The notes beneath the pieces were generated by a model that was not told where the DNA came from, searched no databases, and worked only from the letters and a program-made list of their open reading frames with translations. A stretch of DNA of 60,372 bases from an uncultured Prevotellaceae bacterium (GTDB lineage: Bacteria; Bacteroidota; Bacteroidia; Bacteroidales; Muribaculaceae). The stretch spans positions 1-60,372 of the forward strand of contig ONLH01000027.1 in NCBI GenBank assembly GCA_900318645.1. Direction: 5' to 3'. Below, piece after piece: positions 1-8,086 of the stretch; the first letter of the stretch is position 1; each line of letters starts with the position of its first letter. A program made the translations under genes and the position numbers.

Positions 1-40
1 CGAAGACGAACTTCTACATACGCCCAAAGCCTGTCAATCA

Positions 41-164
41 CAAAGTTCCTCTTCGAGGCACTTGCAATATTCAGCTCATGGACCAAGCTGCGAACCTCTA
101 CGAGGTTCTTGCATGGTCTTTCTCATTGAAATCGGTTCTTCGAACCGCTAACATCTTCGATGTT
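41..164. repeat. cluster of four short hairpins with C(GNA)G triloops
   Basis: Four inverted repeats follow one another: 41-51/55-64, 92-98/102-108 (nested in an outer GACCA/TGGTC pair at 81-85/114-118), 133-138/142-147 and 150-155/159-164. Every loop is three bases. Read on the minus strand the loops are GAA, GTA, GAA and GAA, each closed by C and G. C(GNA)G triloops are known to be unusually stable in single-stranded DNA. No convincing gene covers this stretch. I read it as a structured intergenic repeat, possibly the end of a larger element cut by the window edge. Confidence 0.6.
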
Positions 165-218
165 TTCCGCGGACACTGATAATTTTTTTTCATCGAACTC
201 ACGTTATAACAATAACAA

Positions 219-250
219 GCGACGCACCCTCGTTGATGAAGGTGCGCCGC
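219..250 (-). terminator. terminator of rpmE2
   Basis: On the minus strand GCGGCGCACC (250-241) pairs with GGTGCGTCGC (228-219) with one G-T pair, and is followed by a T-rich stretch TTGTTATTG. It lies about 55 bases past the rpmE2 stop codon. Confidence 0.65.
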
Positions 251-268
251 TGTGTTTTCTGAGTCTGG

Positions 269-286
269 GCCGTGAGCGCTCACGGC
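269..286. repeat. 18-base perfect palindrome
   Basis: GCCGTGAGCGCTCACGGC is a perfect palindrome between the rpmE2 stop codon and its terminator. It has no T run, so it may be an extra 3' hairpin or a protein site. Its function is unknown. Confidence 0.4.
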
Positions 287-303
287 GATGACGGGATGTC
301 TTC

Positions 304-558
304 TTATTTCTTCTTGCGGTTGCCGTAGCGCTGCATGAACTTGTCCACGCGACCTGCGGTGTCGACGAGCTTCTGCTTACCGGTGAAGAACGGGTGTGAG
401 GTGTTGGTAATCTCAAGCTTCACCAGGGGATAGGTGGTGCCGTCAATCTCAATGGTCTCCTTGGTGTTCACCGTGCTGCGGGTGATGAAGACCTCCTCAT
501 TAGACATGTCCTTGAAAGCAACCTCGCGATAGTTGCTGGGATGGATATCCTTCTTCAT
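304..558 (-). CDS. rpmE2: 50S ribosomal protein L31 type B
   Basis: The 84-residue product begins [19 protein letters not shown], the usual opening of type B L31, and ends in a basic RYGNRKKK tail. L31 sits on the large ribosomal subunit at the bridge to the small subunit. The zinc-binding cysteines of type A L31 are absent, which is what defines the type B, zinc-independent form. Length matches the family. The gene is monocistronic: it has its own TAnnTTTG promoter element upstream and a hairpin terminator downstream. In many bacteria the C-minus form is used under zinc limitation, but no Zur site could be recognised here. Confidence 0.95.
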   Translation of the reverse strand: MKKDIHPSNYREVAFKDMSNEEVFITRSTVNTKETIEIDGTTYPLVKLEITNTSHPFFTGKQKLVDTAGRVDKFMQRYGNRKKK

Positions 559-633
559 TGTTTCGATATATCTTTAAATGTTAAACTTACAATATTTTGG
601 CGGTGGTAAACGCCTATTTTTTGTAATGGCGTG

Positions 634-665
634 CAAAGGTACAACCATTTTTTGAACTGGAAAAA
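634..665 (-). promoter_or_regulatory. rpmE2 promoter (Bacteroidota type)
   Basis: TACCTTTG lies at 641-634 on the minus strand, matching the Bacteroidota -7 element TAnnTTTG. The -33 region near 661-665 is only T-rich, without an exact TTTG. The expected RNA start leaves a leader of about 65 bases before the rpmE2 ATG. Confidence 0.6.
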
Positions 666-689
666 CTTTTTCGCTCTTTTTTTTGATTA

Positions 690-2150
690 TCAGTGGTTTT
701 TCCAGAACGAGGGGGTGAAGATGACCAGGACAGTGAAGATCTCAAGACGTCCCATCAGCATCAGGAGCGATAGAATCCACTTGACCATGGCTGGCAGGAC
801 GCTCCACGACATGGTGGGCCCGATTTCCAGGCCCAAAGTGGGACCCACGTTGCTGCCGCAACTCAGGGCAATGGTAATGGAGTTGGTGCTGTCCACGCCA
901 ACGAGAATCATGATGAAGTAGGCGGTAAAGCACAGGGTGATGTAGGCAAGGAAGAATGCCAGCAGCGTGATTTGCCCTGACGTGTGCACGGTCGAGTTAT
1001 TGACCTTGAGGGGTAGCAGTGCCTTGGGATGCAGCATGTGGCGAATCTCGTTGCGCAGGATTTTCAATGCGATCACCCCGCGAGCGCACTTGAATCCACC
1101 AGCCGTGCTCCCTGCACATCCACCGAAGAACATGCACAAGCTCAGAATTACCCACGTGATGTGGTGCCACTGGGCGGCGTCCTCGTTAAACATTCCGGTA
1201 GTGGTCAGGAACGACACGACCTGGAACAAGGCAACGCGGATGGCGTCGGCGATATCGTAGTTGTTGTACCGCAGCAGGAAAAAGACGATGAGGACGGTGG
1301 ATGCTAGCGCCAGCGCTCCATAGAGACGGACCTCGGCATTCTTGAGCAATTGTTTGACTTTGCCCTTGAACAACGCTGCGTAGAGCAAGGCGAAACTCAT
1401 GCCCGAGAGGAACATGAACACGATGGCTGTGTAATCGATGGCGGCATTGTTGAAGTAGCCCGTGCTGGCGTCGTGAGTGGCAAAGCCCCCAGTGGCAGTG
1501 ATTGTCATGGCATAGTTGATGGCGTCAAACGGACCCATGCCGAAGACGAAGAACAGTGCGGCACAAACAGCAGTCAGCAGCAGATAGATGCCCCACAGTG
1601 CCTTGGCGCTGGTCGTCAATCGGGGATGCATCTTGCTCTTGATGGGGCCAGTCGCTTCGGCGGCAAAGACCTTGACCGAACCGCCGACAAAGGACGGGAT
1701 AATGGCGATAGTGAAAAACACGATACCCAAACCGCCTATCCATTGTGTCAATGAACGCCAGAAGAGCAGGCCGTGAGGCAGGCCTTCCACCTTGTCGATG
1801 CATGTCGCTCCTGTCGTCGTCAGTCCTGACATTGTCTCAAAAAAAGCGTCCGTAGCATTGTCGATATATCCTCCGATGAGAAACGGCAGCATCCCGAATA
1901 ACGCAAAGGCTATCCAGACGACCGTGACCAGCAGATAGGCGTCTCGGCGACTCAATGCACTGTCGGCATGGCGTCCAAGCAGGAGCCTCAGTCCCGTTCC
2001 GACTAGTGCGGTGAGGGCGATTGTCACGGCAAAAGGCATGATGTCACTCTCCTGGTAGCACAGGGCTAAGATGAGGCTCATCATCATGAATGCTGCCTCA
2101 ATCCAGAGCAGTGTGCCTAGAATTTTGAATATCAATCGGCTATTGAACAT
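690..2150 (-). CDS. trkH: Trk-type potassium uptake channel subunit TrkH
   Basis: A 486-residue polytopic inner-membrane protein of the Trk/Ktr/HKT family, the pore that imports K+. Four pore-loop selectivity-filter segments are visible: TTTGAT near residue 111, TATGGFAT near 218, TTTGMF near 316 and SCGSNVGP near 430. A glycine-rich GGCAGSTAGGFK lies near 343-354 in the region that gates the pore in TrkH structures. Length is normal for TrkH. It begins 8 bases after trkA on the same strand, so the two form a trkA-trkH operon and TrkA is its cytoplasmic regulator. No separate promoter is visible between them. Confidence 0.95.
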   Translation of the reverse strand: MFNSRLIFKILGTLLWIEAAFMMMSLILALCYQESDIMPFAVTIALTALVGTGLRLLLGRHADSALSRRDAYLLVTVVWIAFALFGMLPFLIGGYIDNATDAFFETMSGLTTTGATCIDKVEGLPHGLLFWRSLTQWIGGLGIVFFTIAIIPSFVGGSVKVFAAEATGPIKSKMHPRLTTSAKALWGIYLLLTAVCAALFFVFGMGPFDAINYAMTITATGGFATHDASTGYFNNAAIDYTAIVFMFLSGMSFALLYAALFKGKVKQLLKNAEVRLYGALALASTVLIVFFLLRYNNYDIADAIRVALFQVVSFLTTTGMFNEDAAQWHHITWVILSLCMFFGGCAGSTAGGFKCARGVIALKILRNEIRHMLHPKALLPLKVNNSTVHTSGQITLLAFFLAYITLCFTAYFIMILVGVDSTNSITIALSCGSNVGPTLGLEIGPTMSWSVLPAMVKWILSLLMLMGRLEIFTVLVIFTPSFWKNH

Positions 2151-2158
2151 GGTAGGGC

Positions 2159-3505
2159 TCAGATGAAATACTTTTCAATGCGGCTGATTTCCGTTCCGTG
2201 GCAGAAGACAACCACGATATCGCCTGGCTCAATCAGTGTGTTGCCGTTCACGAGTAAACCCTTGCCGCCGCGGACGATGCCACCCAACTCGGCTTCGACA
2301 GGAAAGTCAAGGTCACGCACGCGCTTGCGGGTGATGCGTGAACCGGGATGGGCTGTGAATTCTGCTACGTCGGCATTGACGGTCAGCAGGTTACGCATGT
2401 TGCGGACGTCTCCGTTGAGTAGCAGTTGGTAGATGTGGCTGGCAGTGAGGGCCTGCTTGTTGATGATGGTCCCGATATCGACATTGCCGGCGATGTCCAT
2501 GTAGTCCATGTTTTCGATCATGGCAATGGTCTTGCTCACGCCGAGTTGCTTGGCGGTGAGACATGCCAGGATGTTGGCCTCGGCGTTTCCGGTTAGTGCG
2601 ATAAAGGCCTGTGCGCTCTTGATGTTTTCTTCCAGCAAGTTGGCTACCGAGCGTCCGTCGGCATTGATAATCATCACACGGTCGGTGTCCACCAGTTCGA
2701 TGAGCTCCTCGCAGCGATGAGTGTCGGTCTCAAATATCTTGGCACGCATTCCGCTGGGCAGCATGTTGACGACCCTGACAGCCGTCTTGCCTCCACCCAC
2801 GATGATAATGTCCTTTACATCGGGATAATGGCTCTTGCCCATGATGCTTTTCATGTTGGGCACATATTCCTTGGTAGTCATGAAATAGGCGTAATCCCCC
2901 TCAATAAGCATGTCGTTGCCTGTAGGGATGATGGTTGCCGTGCCGCGCTTGATGGCGACAACATGGTAGGGCGAATCGGGCTTGAAGATGTCCTTGAACG
3001 GCTGGTTGAGGATTTCGCAGCCGTTCCTGAGCTTGATGCCCAACAGGGTGAGTAGGCCGCCATGCACCTCCCACCGCTGGCGGGCCCATGTCGTCTGCAG
3101 TCCGTTCACGATGTCGTTTGCTGCCAGCTGGTCAGGGTAGATAATTGACGAGATGCCTGCAGCCTTAAATGAGTTGACAATCTGCGAGTCGGTGAACTCG
3201 GCGTTTTCGACCTTGGCTACCGTTTGGCGGGCTCCCATCGATTTGGCCAGTACACACAGGCTCAGGTTCAGGTTCTCGTCACGGGTCACGGCGATGAACA
3301 GGTCGGCATTCTTCACGCCGGCATCCTTGAGCGATTTGATAGGGGTGTTGGAAGAGGCGTGTATGGTCATCAGGTCACTGTCGGCCTGGATGCGCTCCAG
3401 CTTTTCCTCGTCGTCATCAATGATGACAATATCCTGCCTGATTTTAGAAAACAGGTCAGCAAGATGGGCTCCTATGGCTCCTGCGCCTACGATAATGACT
3501 TTCAT
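2159..3505 (-). CDS. trkA: Trk system potassium uptake regulator TrkA
   Basis: A 448-residue cytoplasmic protein with two tandem RCK modules, each a Rossmann NAD-binding domain plus a TrkA_C ligand domain. The first dinucleotide motif is GAGAIG at residues 7-12; the second half begins near residue 232 with IIIVGGGKTAVRVV. An acidic IIDDDEE follows the second strand of the first Rossmann fold, as expected for NAD(H) binding. TrkA forms a ring on the cytoplasmic face of TrkH and gates it in response to nucleotides. It is the first gene of trkA-trkH, with a TACCTTTG promoter element about 60 bases upstream. Confidence 0.95.
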   Translation of the reverse strand: MKVIIVGAGAIGAHLADLFSKIRQDIVIIDDDEEKLERIQADSDLMTIHASSNTPIKSLKDAGVKNADLFIAVTRDENLNLSLCVLAKSMGARQTVAKVENAEFTDSQIVNSFKAAGISSIIYPDQLAANDIVNGLQTTWARQRWEVHGGLLTLLGIKLRNGCEILNQPFKDIFKPDSPYHVVAIKRGTATIIPTGNDMLIEGDYAYFMTTKEYVPNMKSIMGKSHYPDVKDIIIVGGGKTAVRVVNMLPSGMRAKIFETDTHRCEELIELVDTDRVMIINADGRSVANLLEENIKSAQAFIALTGNAEANILACLTAKQLGVSKTIAMIENMDYMDIAGNVDIGTIINKQALTASHIYQLLLNGDVRNMRNLLTVNADVAEFTAHPGSRITRKRVRDLDFPVEAELGGIVRGGKGLLVNGNTLIEPGDIVVVFCHGTEISRIEKYFI

Positions 3506-3567
3506 TTGTTTGAATCTAGGTTAGTTCGATAATCTGTAATGCGCGCATTTGTGCAACTTCTCGCTGG

Positions 3568-3597
3568 CAAAGGTAAAGATATTTTTTATCTTGCAAT
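3568..3597 (-). promoter_or_regulatory. trkA promoter (Bacteroidota type)
   Basis: TACCTTTG at 3575-3568 on the minus strand, with TTGC around 3596-3593 as a partial -33 element. The rest of the trkA/phosphatase intergenic region (3506-3782) is AT-rich and holds only this promoter and the divergent one. Confidence 0.65.
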
Positions 3598-3713
3598 ACA
3601 ATGTCTCGTTTTTTCATATACTGTAACACTTATTTTGTTTTTATCGGTATGGATGATGGCGACTTTTGTATGTTGTATTGGTGAGTTGTAGATAAATAAA
3701 TGGGCTTCATGAG

Positions 3714-3742
3714 TTGTATAAGAAAAAAAAATACTATTTTTG
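3714..3742 (+). promoter_or_regulatory. promoter of the CpsB-like phosphatase gene
   Basis: TATTTTTG at 3735-3742 with a partial TTG -33 element at 3714-3716. Its position shows that translation cannot begin at the in-frame ATG at 3714; the ATG at 3783 is the start. Confidence 0.55.
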
Positions 3743-3782
3743 CAGGTCAATTTGTTACATAGAAATACTACGTAGATACAAT

Positions 3783-4532
3783 ATGGGCCTATTTGGCAAT
3801 TTTTTCAAAAGTAAGAGAGAGCAGGTAAAGCTCTTTTATAATACCGACATCCATTGCCACATCCTACCGGGTGTGGATCACGGGTCACGGTCAATAGAGG
3901 ACTCGTTGGAAATGCTGCAGGCTGAGCAGGAAATGGGTATCAGCAACATTATCCTCACGTCTCATGTGACGGCAGTGACTTTTGAGAACACGCGTGAGAG
4001 TCTGATGGATGCTTTCCTCAAGCTCCAGGATGCGGTTACCGACGCCGGACTTGACATCAAGCTTCACTTGAGCGCCGAGTATCGCATGGATGAGTACTTT
4101 GACAAGGAATATGCAGCCGACCACCTGCTGCCATTCCCTGGCAAGTACATTCTTCTGGAGAATTCTTTCCAACAAGAGCTGATGAACCTTGACGAATTGC
4201 TGTTTGACATGCAGGTGAAGGGCTACAAGACGATTCTGGCACATCCTGAACGTTATACCTATTACTCACGTCGCCGCAAACGCTATGAACAACTCCATAA
4301 TGCTGGGGCGAGGTTCCAAGTCAATATCCTCTCGTTCACTGGATACTTTGGTGAGGAAGTGCGTGACAGTGCCCTGTGGTTTGCCAAGAATGGAATGATC
4401 GATTTCCTGGGCAGCGACATGCACAATGTGAAGCATGCCCACATCATCATGGACTACATCAACTCCAAGGAATGGCGTCGCCTGAGTCAGGAAATCATGC
4501 CGACTGTCAAGAATGACCTGATTGTCTGGTAA
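3783..4532 (+). CDS. CpsB/YwqE-like PHP-type tyrosine-protein phosphatase
   Basis: A 249-residue PHP-fold protein. Metal-ligand motifs are DIHCHILPGVDHGS near the N-terminus, a central LTSHV, HPERY, and SDMHN near the C-terminus, the set seen in the Mn2+-dependent CpsB/YwqE tyrosine phosphatases. These dephosphorylate bacterial tyrosine kinases controlling polysaccharide export. The start at 3783 (MGLFGNFF) is chosen because an in-frame ATG 69 bases upstream lies inside the promoter. No kinase or capsule genes are adjacent, so the substrate cannot be read from context. A perfect hairpin terminator follows 28 bases after the stop. Confidence 0.88.
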   Translation: MGLFGNFFKSKREQVKLFYNTDIHCHILPGVDHGSRSIEDSLEMLQAEQEMGISNIILTSHVTAVTFENTRESLMDAFLKLQDAVTDAGLDIKLHLSAEYRMDEYFDKEYAADHLLPFPGKYILLENSFQQELMNLDELLFDMQVKGYKTILAHPERYTYYSRRRKRYEQLHNAGARFQVNILSFTGYFGEEVRDSALWFAKNGMIDFLGSDMHNVKHAHIIMDYINSKEWRRLSQEIMPTVKNDLIVW

Positions 4533-4560
4533 CCTGAGAATCAATTTAGAGAAGAATTAA

Positions 4561-4603
4561 ACAAACCCTACGTTTGTGCTGTGAAGTCAAACGTAGGGTT
4601 TGT
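4561..4603. terminator. bidirectional terminator between converging genes
   Basis: A 16-base perfect inverted repeat (4561-4576 with 4588-4603, 11-base loop) lies between the phosphatase gene and the converging acyltransferase gene. T-rich sequence follows on both strands. Its stem and loop resemble the hairpins at 23889-23930 and 39624-39666. Confidence 0.85.
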
Positions 4604-4630
4604 TATTTAGTTTTTCTCTTGCGTCTCGTA

Positions 4631-5362
4631 TCATTGTGGAGTGTCGCGCTGTTCAGGGGGCAAGTCCTGCTGGATGACTTCACGGCACTGTGTGCTCACT
4701 TGAGCGATGTCGTTGCCGCCGGTGTGCTGAATGGGCTCATGGAAAGTAAGGGTGATGGTGCCAGGCGTTACATTGAAGGTGCTGCGTGGCATGACGCGAT
4801 AGCTGCCATCGATGGTGATAGGCACGACTGGCAAGCCAAACTCCAGTGCGAGTTTGAAAGCACCGTTCTTGAACGGACCCATGAGGCCTGTATCGGTGCG
4901 GCGTCCCTCGGGGAATACCACAATTGACATGCCGCTGTGAAGCTTCTTTTTGGCTGCTGCCATCGTGTCGCGTAGGCCTTGGGTGGAGTGGGTGTCCACC
5001 ATGATGTGTCCGGCCATACGACAGGCGGTGCCGATGATGGGAATGTTGGTGATGCCTTTGCGCATCATCCACTTGAAGTTATGTCCTAGGAAGCCGTAGA
5101 TGGAAAAGATATCGTATGCTCCCTGATGATTGGCAACAAATACATAACTTGTCTCGTGGTCAATGAGTTCGCGACCCACGACGCGTACGCGGACAAGGTG
5201 AAGCCAGCACCACACACGCGCCCACCACTTGGCAGGGAAATAGCCCCAGTAGTCCTGGTTGAACAGGCATCCTGCCATGGTAATCAAAGCGGTAATGATG
5301 CTGTAAATTAACATGATGGGTGCCACAATGCACCACTGGTATATCCTGTATAGATAGATCAT
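4631..5362 (-). CDS. plsC: 1-acyl-sn-glycerol-3-phosphate acyltransferase (PlsC family)
   Basis: A 243-residue membrane-associated acyltransferase that makes phosphatidic acid in phospholipid synthesis. An N-terminal hydrophobic segment (IVAPIMLIYSIITALITM) precedes the acceptor motif NHQGAYD, which is the NHxxxxD form with catalytic His and Asp. The later blocks FPEGRR and GLPVVPITI bind glycerol phosphate. The start at 5362 (MIYLYRIYQ) is preferred to an ATG at 5425 because the promoter TACCTTTG lies at 5402-5395, between the two. The gene stands alone and converges on the CpsB-like gene with a shared terminator. Confidence 0.9.
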   Translation of the reverse strand: MIYLYRIYQWCIVAPIMLIYSIITALITMAGCLFNQDYWGYFPAKWWARVWCWLHLVRVRVVGRELIDHETSYVFVANHQGAYDIFSIYGFLGHNFKWMMRKGITNIPIIGTACRMAGHIMVDTHSTQGLRDTMAAAKKKLHSGMSIVVFPEGRRTDTGLMGPFKNGAFKLALEFGLPVVPITIDGSYRVMPRSTFNVTPGTITLTFHEPIQHTGGNDIAQVSTQCREVIQQDLPPEQRDTPQ

Positions 5363-5394
5363 TACTTGATAATTCACTTTTTTAAAAAACCTCA

Positions 5395-5426
5395 CAAAGG
5401 TAGTGCATTTGTCGCTAAAATGCAAA
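5395..5426 (-). promoter_or_regulatory. plsC promoter (full Bacteroidota consensus)
   Basis: On the minus strand TTTG (5426-5423), a 20-base spacer, then TACCTTTG (5402-5395). This near-ideal promoter fixes the plsC start downstream at 5362. Confidence 0.75.
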
Positions 5427-5496
5427 AATATGGTAGATGAGCACGGAAATAGGACCCATATTTAACGCCATTTAATACAGGAACACGATGAAACTC

Positions 5497-5531
5497 AACG
5501 CCATTCCCGAATGTCTGGCGGGAATGGCGTT
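5497..5531 (-). terminator. rprY terminator
   Basis: AACGCCATTCCCG (5497-5509) and CGGGAATGGCGTT (5519-5531) form a 13-base perfect stem with a 9-base loop, 37 bases past the rprY stop. Confidence 0.75.
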
Positions 5532-5567
5532 TTGAATGATGAATGATATCGCGATAAGGCGATGTAA

Positions 5568-6275
5568 TTACTCCTCGGTCTCCACTTCGGGGGCAATGAG
5601 CTTGTAACCCTTGCCGTGGATGTTGATGATCTCGATGCTGGGATCCTCTTTGAGTTTCTTGCGCAGCTTGGTGATATAGACATCCATTGAGCGGGCGTTG
5701 AAGTAGTTGTCGTCAATCCAGATGGTCTTCAATGCGAAGTTGCGCTCCAGAATCTCGTTGAGGTGGGCACACAGCAGACTCAGCAGTTCGCTCTCCTTGG
5801 TGGTGAGGTTCTCGCTGCGGTCATCGGTAAAGAGGACTTGGCGCTGGGTGTCGAAAGTGAATTTACCGATCTTATAAACGGTGACCTCTTTCCCCTTCTT
5901 GCCCTTAACACGGCGCAGGATGGCCTCGATACGCATCACGAGCTCCTCCATCGAGAAGGGCTTGGTGATGTAGTCGTCGGCACCGATCTTGAAGCCCTCG
6001 AGGATATCCTCTTTCAGGGCCTTGGCGGTGAGGAAGATGATGGGCACGTCGCTGTTGACGGCACGGATTTCCTGTGCGAGCTGGTATCCGTCCTTTTTGG
6101 GCATCATCACGTCTAACAGGCAGATGTCATACTTGCCTTTGAGGAAGGCTTTGTAGCCAGCCTCACCATCGGCAAACAGTTCGGCCTTGAACCCCTTATC
6201 CTCAAGATACTCGCGGGTGAGGGTTCCCAGGTTCTCGTCATCTTCGCACAACAGAATTTTCAGCTTGTCTTCCAT
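5568..6275 (-). CDS. rprY: response regulator RprY (OmpR family)
   Basis: A 235-residue response regulator: receiver domain at residues 1-120 and OmpR/PhoB winged-helix DNA-binding domain at about 135-230. The receiver has the acidic CEDDEN, phosphoacceptor Asp in DICLLDVMMP, the Thr/Ser switch in FLTAK and Lys in ITKPFS. The effector ends in ITKLRKKLKEDPSIEI and GKGYKL, typical of the wing. It lies 16 bases after the kinase gene in the same operon. Similarity to Bacteroides RprY, first described for its effect on porin expression, is high, but the targets here are not known. Confidence 0.93.
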   Translation of the reverse strand: MEDKLKILLCEDDENLGTLTREYLEDKGFKAELFADGEAGYKAFLKGKYDICLLDVMMPKKDGYQLAQEIRAVNSDVPIIFLTAKALKEDILEGFKIGADDYITKPFSMEELVMRIEAILRRVKGKKGKEVTVYKIGKFTFDTQRQVLFTDDRSENLTTKESELLSLLCAHLNEILERNFALKTIWIDDNYFNARSMDVYITKLRKKLKEDPSIEIINIHGKGYKLIAPEVETEE

Positions 6276-6291
6276 AATGTTTTTGTTTTAA

Positions 6292-7791
6292 TTATTTGTA
6301 TAGTGGTAATGTAATAATGAATTTCGATCCTTGGTTGACCTCGCTCTCGGCGCGGATCGAGCCGCCGAAGAGGTCTATCATCTTGTGGACGTAAGCCAGA
6401 CCGAGGCCGAAGCCCTTCACGTTGTGAAGGTTGCCGGTGGACACGCGGTAGAACTTTTCAAAGATTTTCTTCAGGTCTTCGCGTTTCATGCCGATACCGT
6501 TGTCGGCGACAGTAATCTGGATGTGGTCCTCATCGGGGTTGACCGTGGTGACGGTGAGCTCGGGTGGCACATCCTCGCGGCGGTACTTGACGGCATTGTC
6601 CAGCAGGTTGAAAATCACATTGGTGAAATGCATGCGGTCCACATTGATAATGGGATCCTCGGCGTCAAGGTTGGCGTTGATGTGGCCTCCATATTTTTCG
6701 ACCTTCAGTTTGAAGGTGTTGATGACACTATAGATGTTGGCGTTGGCATCCTCTTCCTCAAGGCGCATGGTGGCGTTCTTGCGGTCAAACAGCGAGAGTT
6801 GCAACACCTTCTCGACTTGGAAACGCAGGCGCTTGGTCTCGTCATTGATGACGCCCGACACGTGCTTGAGCATTTCAGGGCTCTTGCGCACACTGTCGTC
6901 GTTGAGCATCTGAGCCGCAATCGAAATGGACGAGATGGGTGTCTTGAACTCGTGCGTCATGTTGTTGATGAAGTCGTTCTTGATCTCGCTCAGTTTCTTC
7001 TGCTTGAAAGCTACCGAGATGGTGTACAGGAACACGCCCAGCAACAGGAATGTGAAGGCAAGCGAGGGAACGAGGAACTTCACCGACGAGAAGATGTAGT
7101 CGCTCTTGTTGGGGAACGTGACACACAGGGTGTTCTGTTTGCTCTTGGGGTCGTTGGGGAACAGCACCTGAGGATAAACGTCCTGTTGGGACATGGGGGA
7201 GTAGCCGCTGGTCTTATACACCACGCCGTTAGAGCGGTTCACGATGGCGAACTCAAAGGGCAGTGTCAGCCCGTTGAATTCGAGTTCCGACCTCAGGTAG
7301 TTTGCTACCGTGGCACTGTCGGCGCGCTCCTGGATGGGGCGGTCGCTGGAGTGGTTCAGGATGGTCAAGATGACTTCGTAGAGCAAACTCTTCTGGTACA
7401 GGAATTGGCCCCTGAGGATTTCTTGCTTATGCTGGTAACTGTCGTTCAAGTCCTTTAACGTGTTGCGGTTGGCAGGACGCAGACTGGCGGGATCCTCGGT
7501 GTTGAGTGTCGTGTCGATGTTGGCCTCTTTACTTTCGCCGAAGGTAAAACTGTTCTCGCTGATGCCTGAATACATCTGCTCGGCTTCGGCCAGATCCTTG
7601 TCAAGGAAATACTTGGTCTCGTTCTGTTCCAGCATCGTCGAGACGCTGTAGAGACTACGCATCACAATCTCGCTGAACTGGCTGTTGCGCATAGCGACCA
7701 TCTTTTCCATATAGACGATCTGCATGGCGAGCAGTCCCAGCAGGGCTATCGCCATCACAACAGTCAATATCCATATCGTCGATCTCTTCAT
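6292..7791 (-). CDS. rprX: sensor histidine kinase RprX
   Basis: A 499-residue membrane histidine kinase. An N-terminal transmembrane segment (residues about 7-25) and a second near 240-260 enclose a periplasmic sensor region of about 210 residues with no recognisable domain. The dimerisation domain follows with the H-box NNMTHEFKTPISS, then the ATPase domain with N-box FNLLDNAVKY, G1 VADNGIGM, F-box FEKFYRV and G2 GFGLGLAYV, all intact. It pairs with RprY directly downstream. It is the first gene of the operon and has a full consensus promoter. Confidence 0.93.
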   Translation of the reverse strand: MKRSTIWILTVVMAIALLGLLAMQIVYMEKMVAMRNSQFSEIVMRSLYSVSTMLEQNETKYFLDKDLAEAEQMYSGISENSFTFGESKEANIDTTLNTEDPASLRPANRNTLKDLNDSYQHKQEILRGQFLYQKSLLYEVILTILNHSSDRPIQERADSATVANYLRSELEFNGLTLPFEFAIVNRSNGVVYKTSGYSPMSQQDVYPQVLFPNDPKSKQNTLCVTFPNKSDYIFSSVKFLVPSLAFTFLLLGVFLYTISVAFKQKKLSEIKNDFINNMTHEFKTPISSISIAAQMLNDDSVRKSPEMLKHVSGVINDETKRLRFQVEKVLQLSLFDRKNATMRLEEEDANANIYSVINTFKLKVEKYGGHINANLDAEDPIINVDRMHFTNVIFNLLDNAVKYRREDVPPELTVTTVNPDEDHIQITVADNGIGMKREDLKKIFEKFYRVSTGNLHNVKGFGLGLAYVHKMIDLFGGSIRAESEVNQGSKFIITLPLYK

Positions 7792-7838
7792 GAGATTATA
7801 TTGGTCTATTCTAAATTCTTGTTTTTAACAATCAACGG

Positions 7839-7869
7839 CAAAATTAACACTTTATTGTGAAAAAACAAA
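7839..7869 (-). promoter_or_regulatory. rprXY promoter (full Bacteroidota consensus)
   Basis: On the minus strand TTTG (7869-7866), 19 bases, then TAATTTTG (7846-7839). The leader before rprX is about 40 bases. Confidence 0.75.
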
Positions 7870-8030
7870 ATTTTCTTTCACTTTTTGCTGAAAAATTTAA
7901 CGCCAAATGTTAAAACGCCCACTTTTCCGCCCAAATGGAACACACTTTCCCCTCTTATTATATTCGTTTGTAGGAACTCTCCGTTTTTTCCGTTATCCCC
8001 GTTTTTCTCCGTTCTATCCGTACGGGAAAA

Positions 8031-8066
8031 AATAATGGGCGGCCCGTGGTGGGTCGCCCATATTAT
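8031..8066 (-). terminator. terminator of the EF-G2 gene
   Basis: Inverted repeat around ATGGGCG/CGCCCAT with extended GGCCC/GGGTC arms, followed on the minus strand by TTATTTTTTCCC, 21 bases past the EF-G2 stop. The adjoining stretch 7930-8030 is otherwise empty apart from pyrimidine-rich CCGTT repeats. Confidence 0.75.
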
Positions 8067-8086
8067 ATAATGTAGAGGGGAGGGGA

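Noticed and set aside
98-283. Small minus-strand frame across the left-edge hairpins
   Set aside because: It runs through the rpmE2 terminator and four hairpins; the peptide repeats only reflect the hairpin arms.
657-704. 10-base inverted repeat at the end of trkH
   Set aside because: The 28-base loop and the overlap with the trkH stop codon make it a poor terminator; probably chance in A/T-rich DNA.
3714-3782. N-terminal extension of the CpsB-like phosphatase (23 residues)
   Set aside because: It overlaps a promoter element and has no similarity to the family start.
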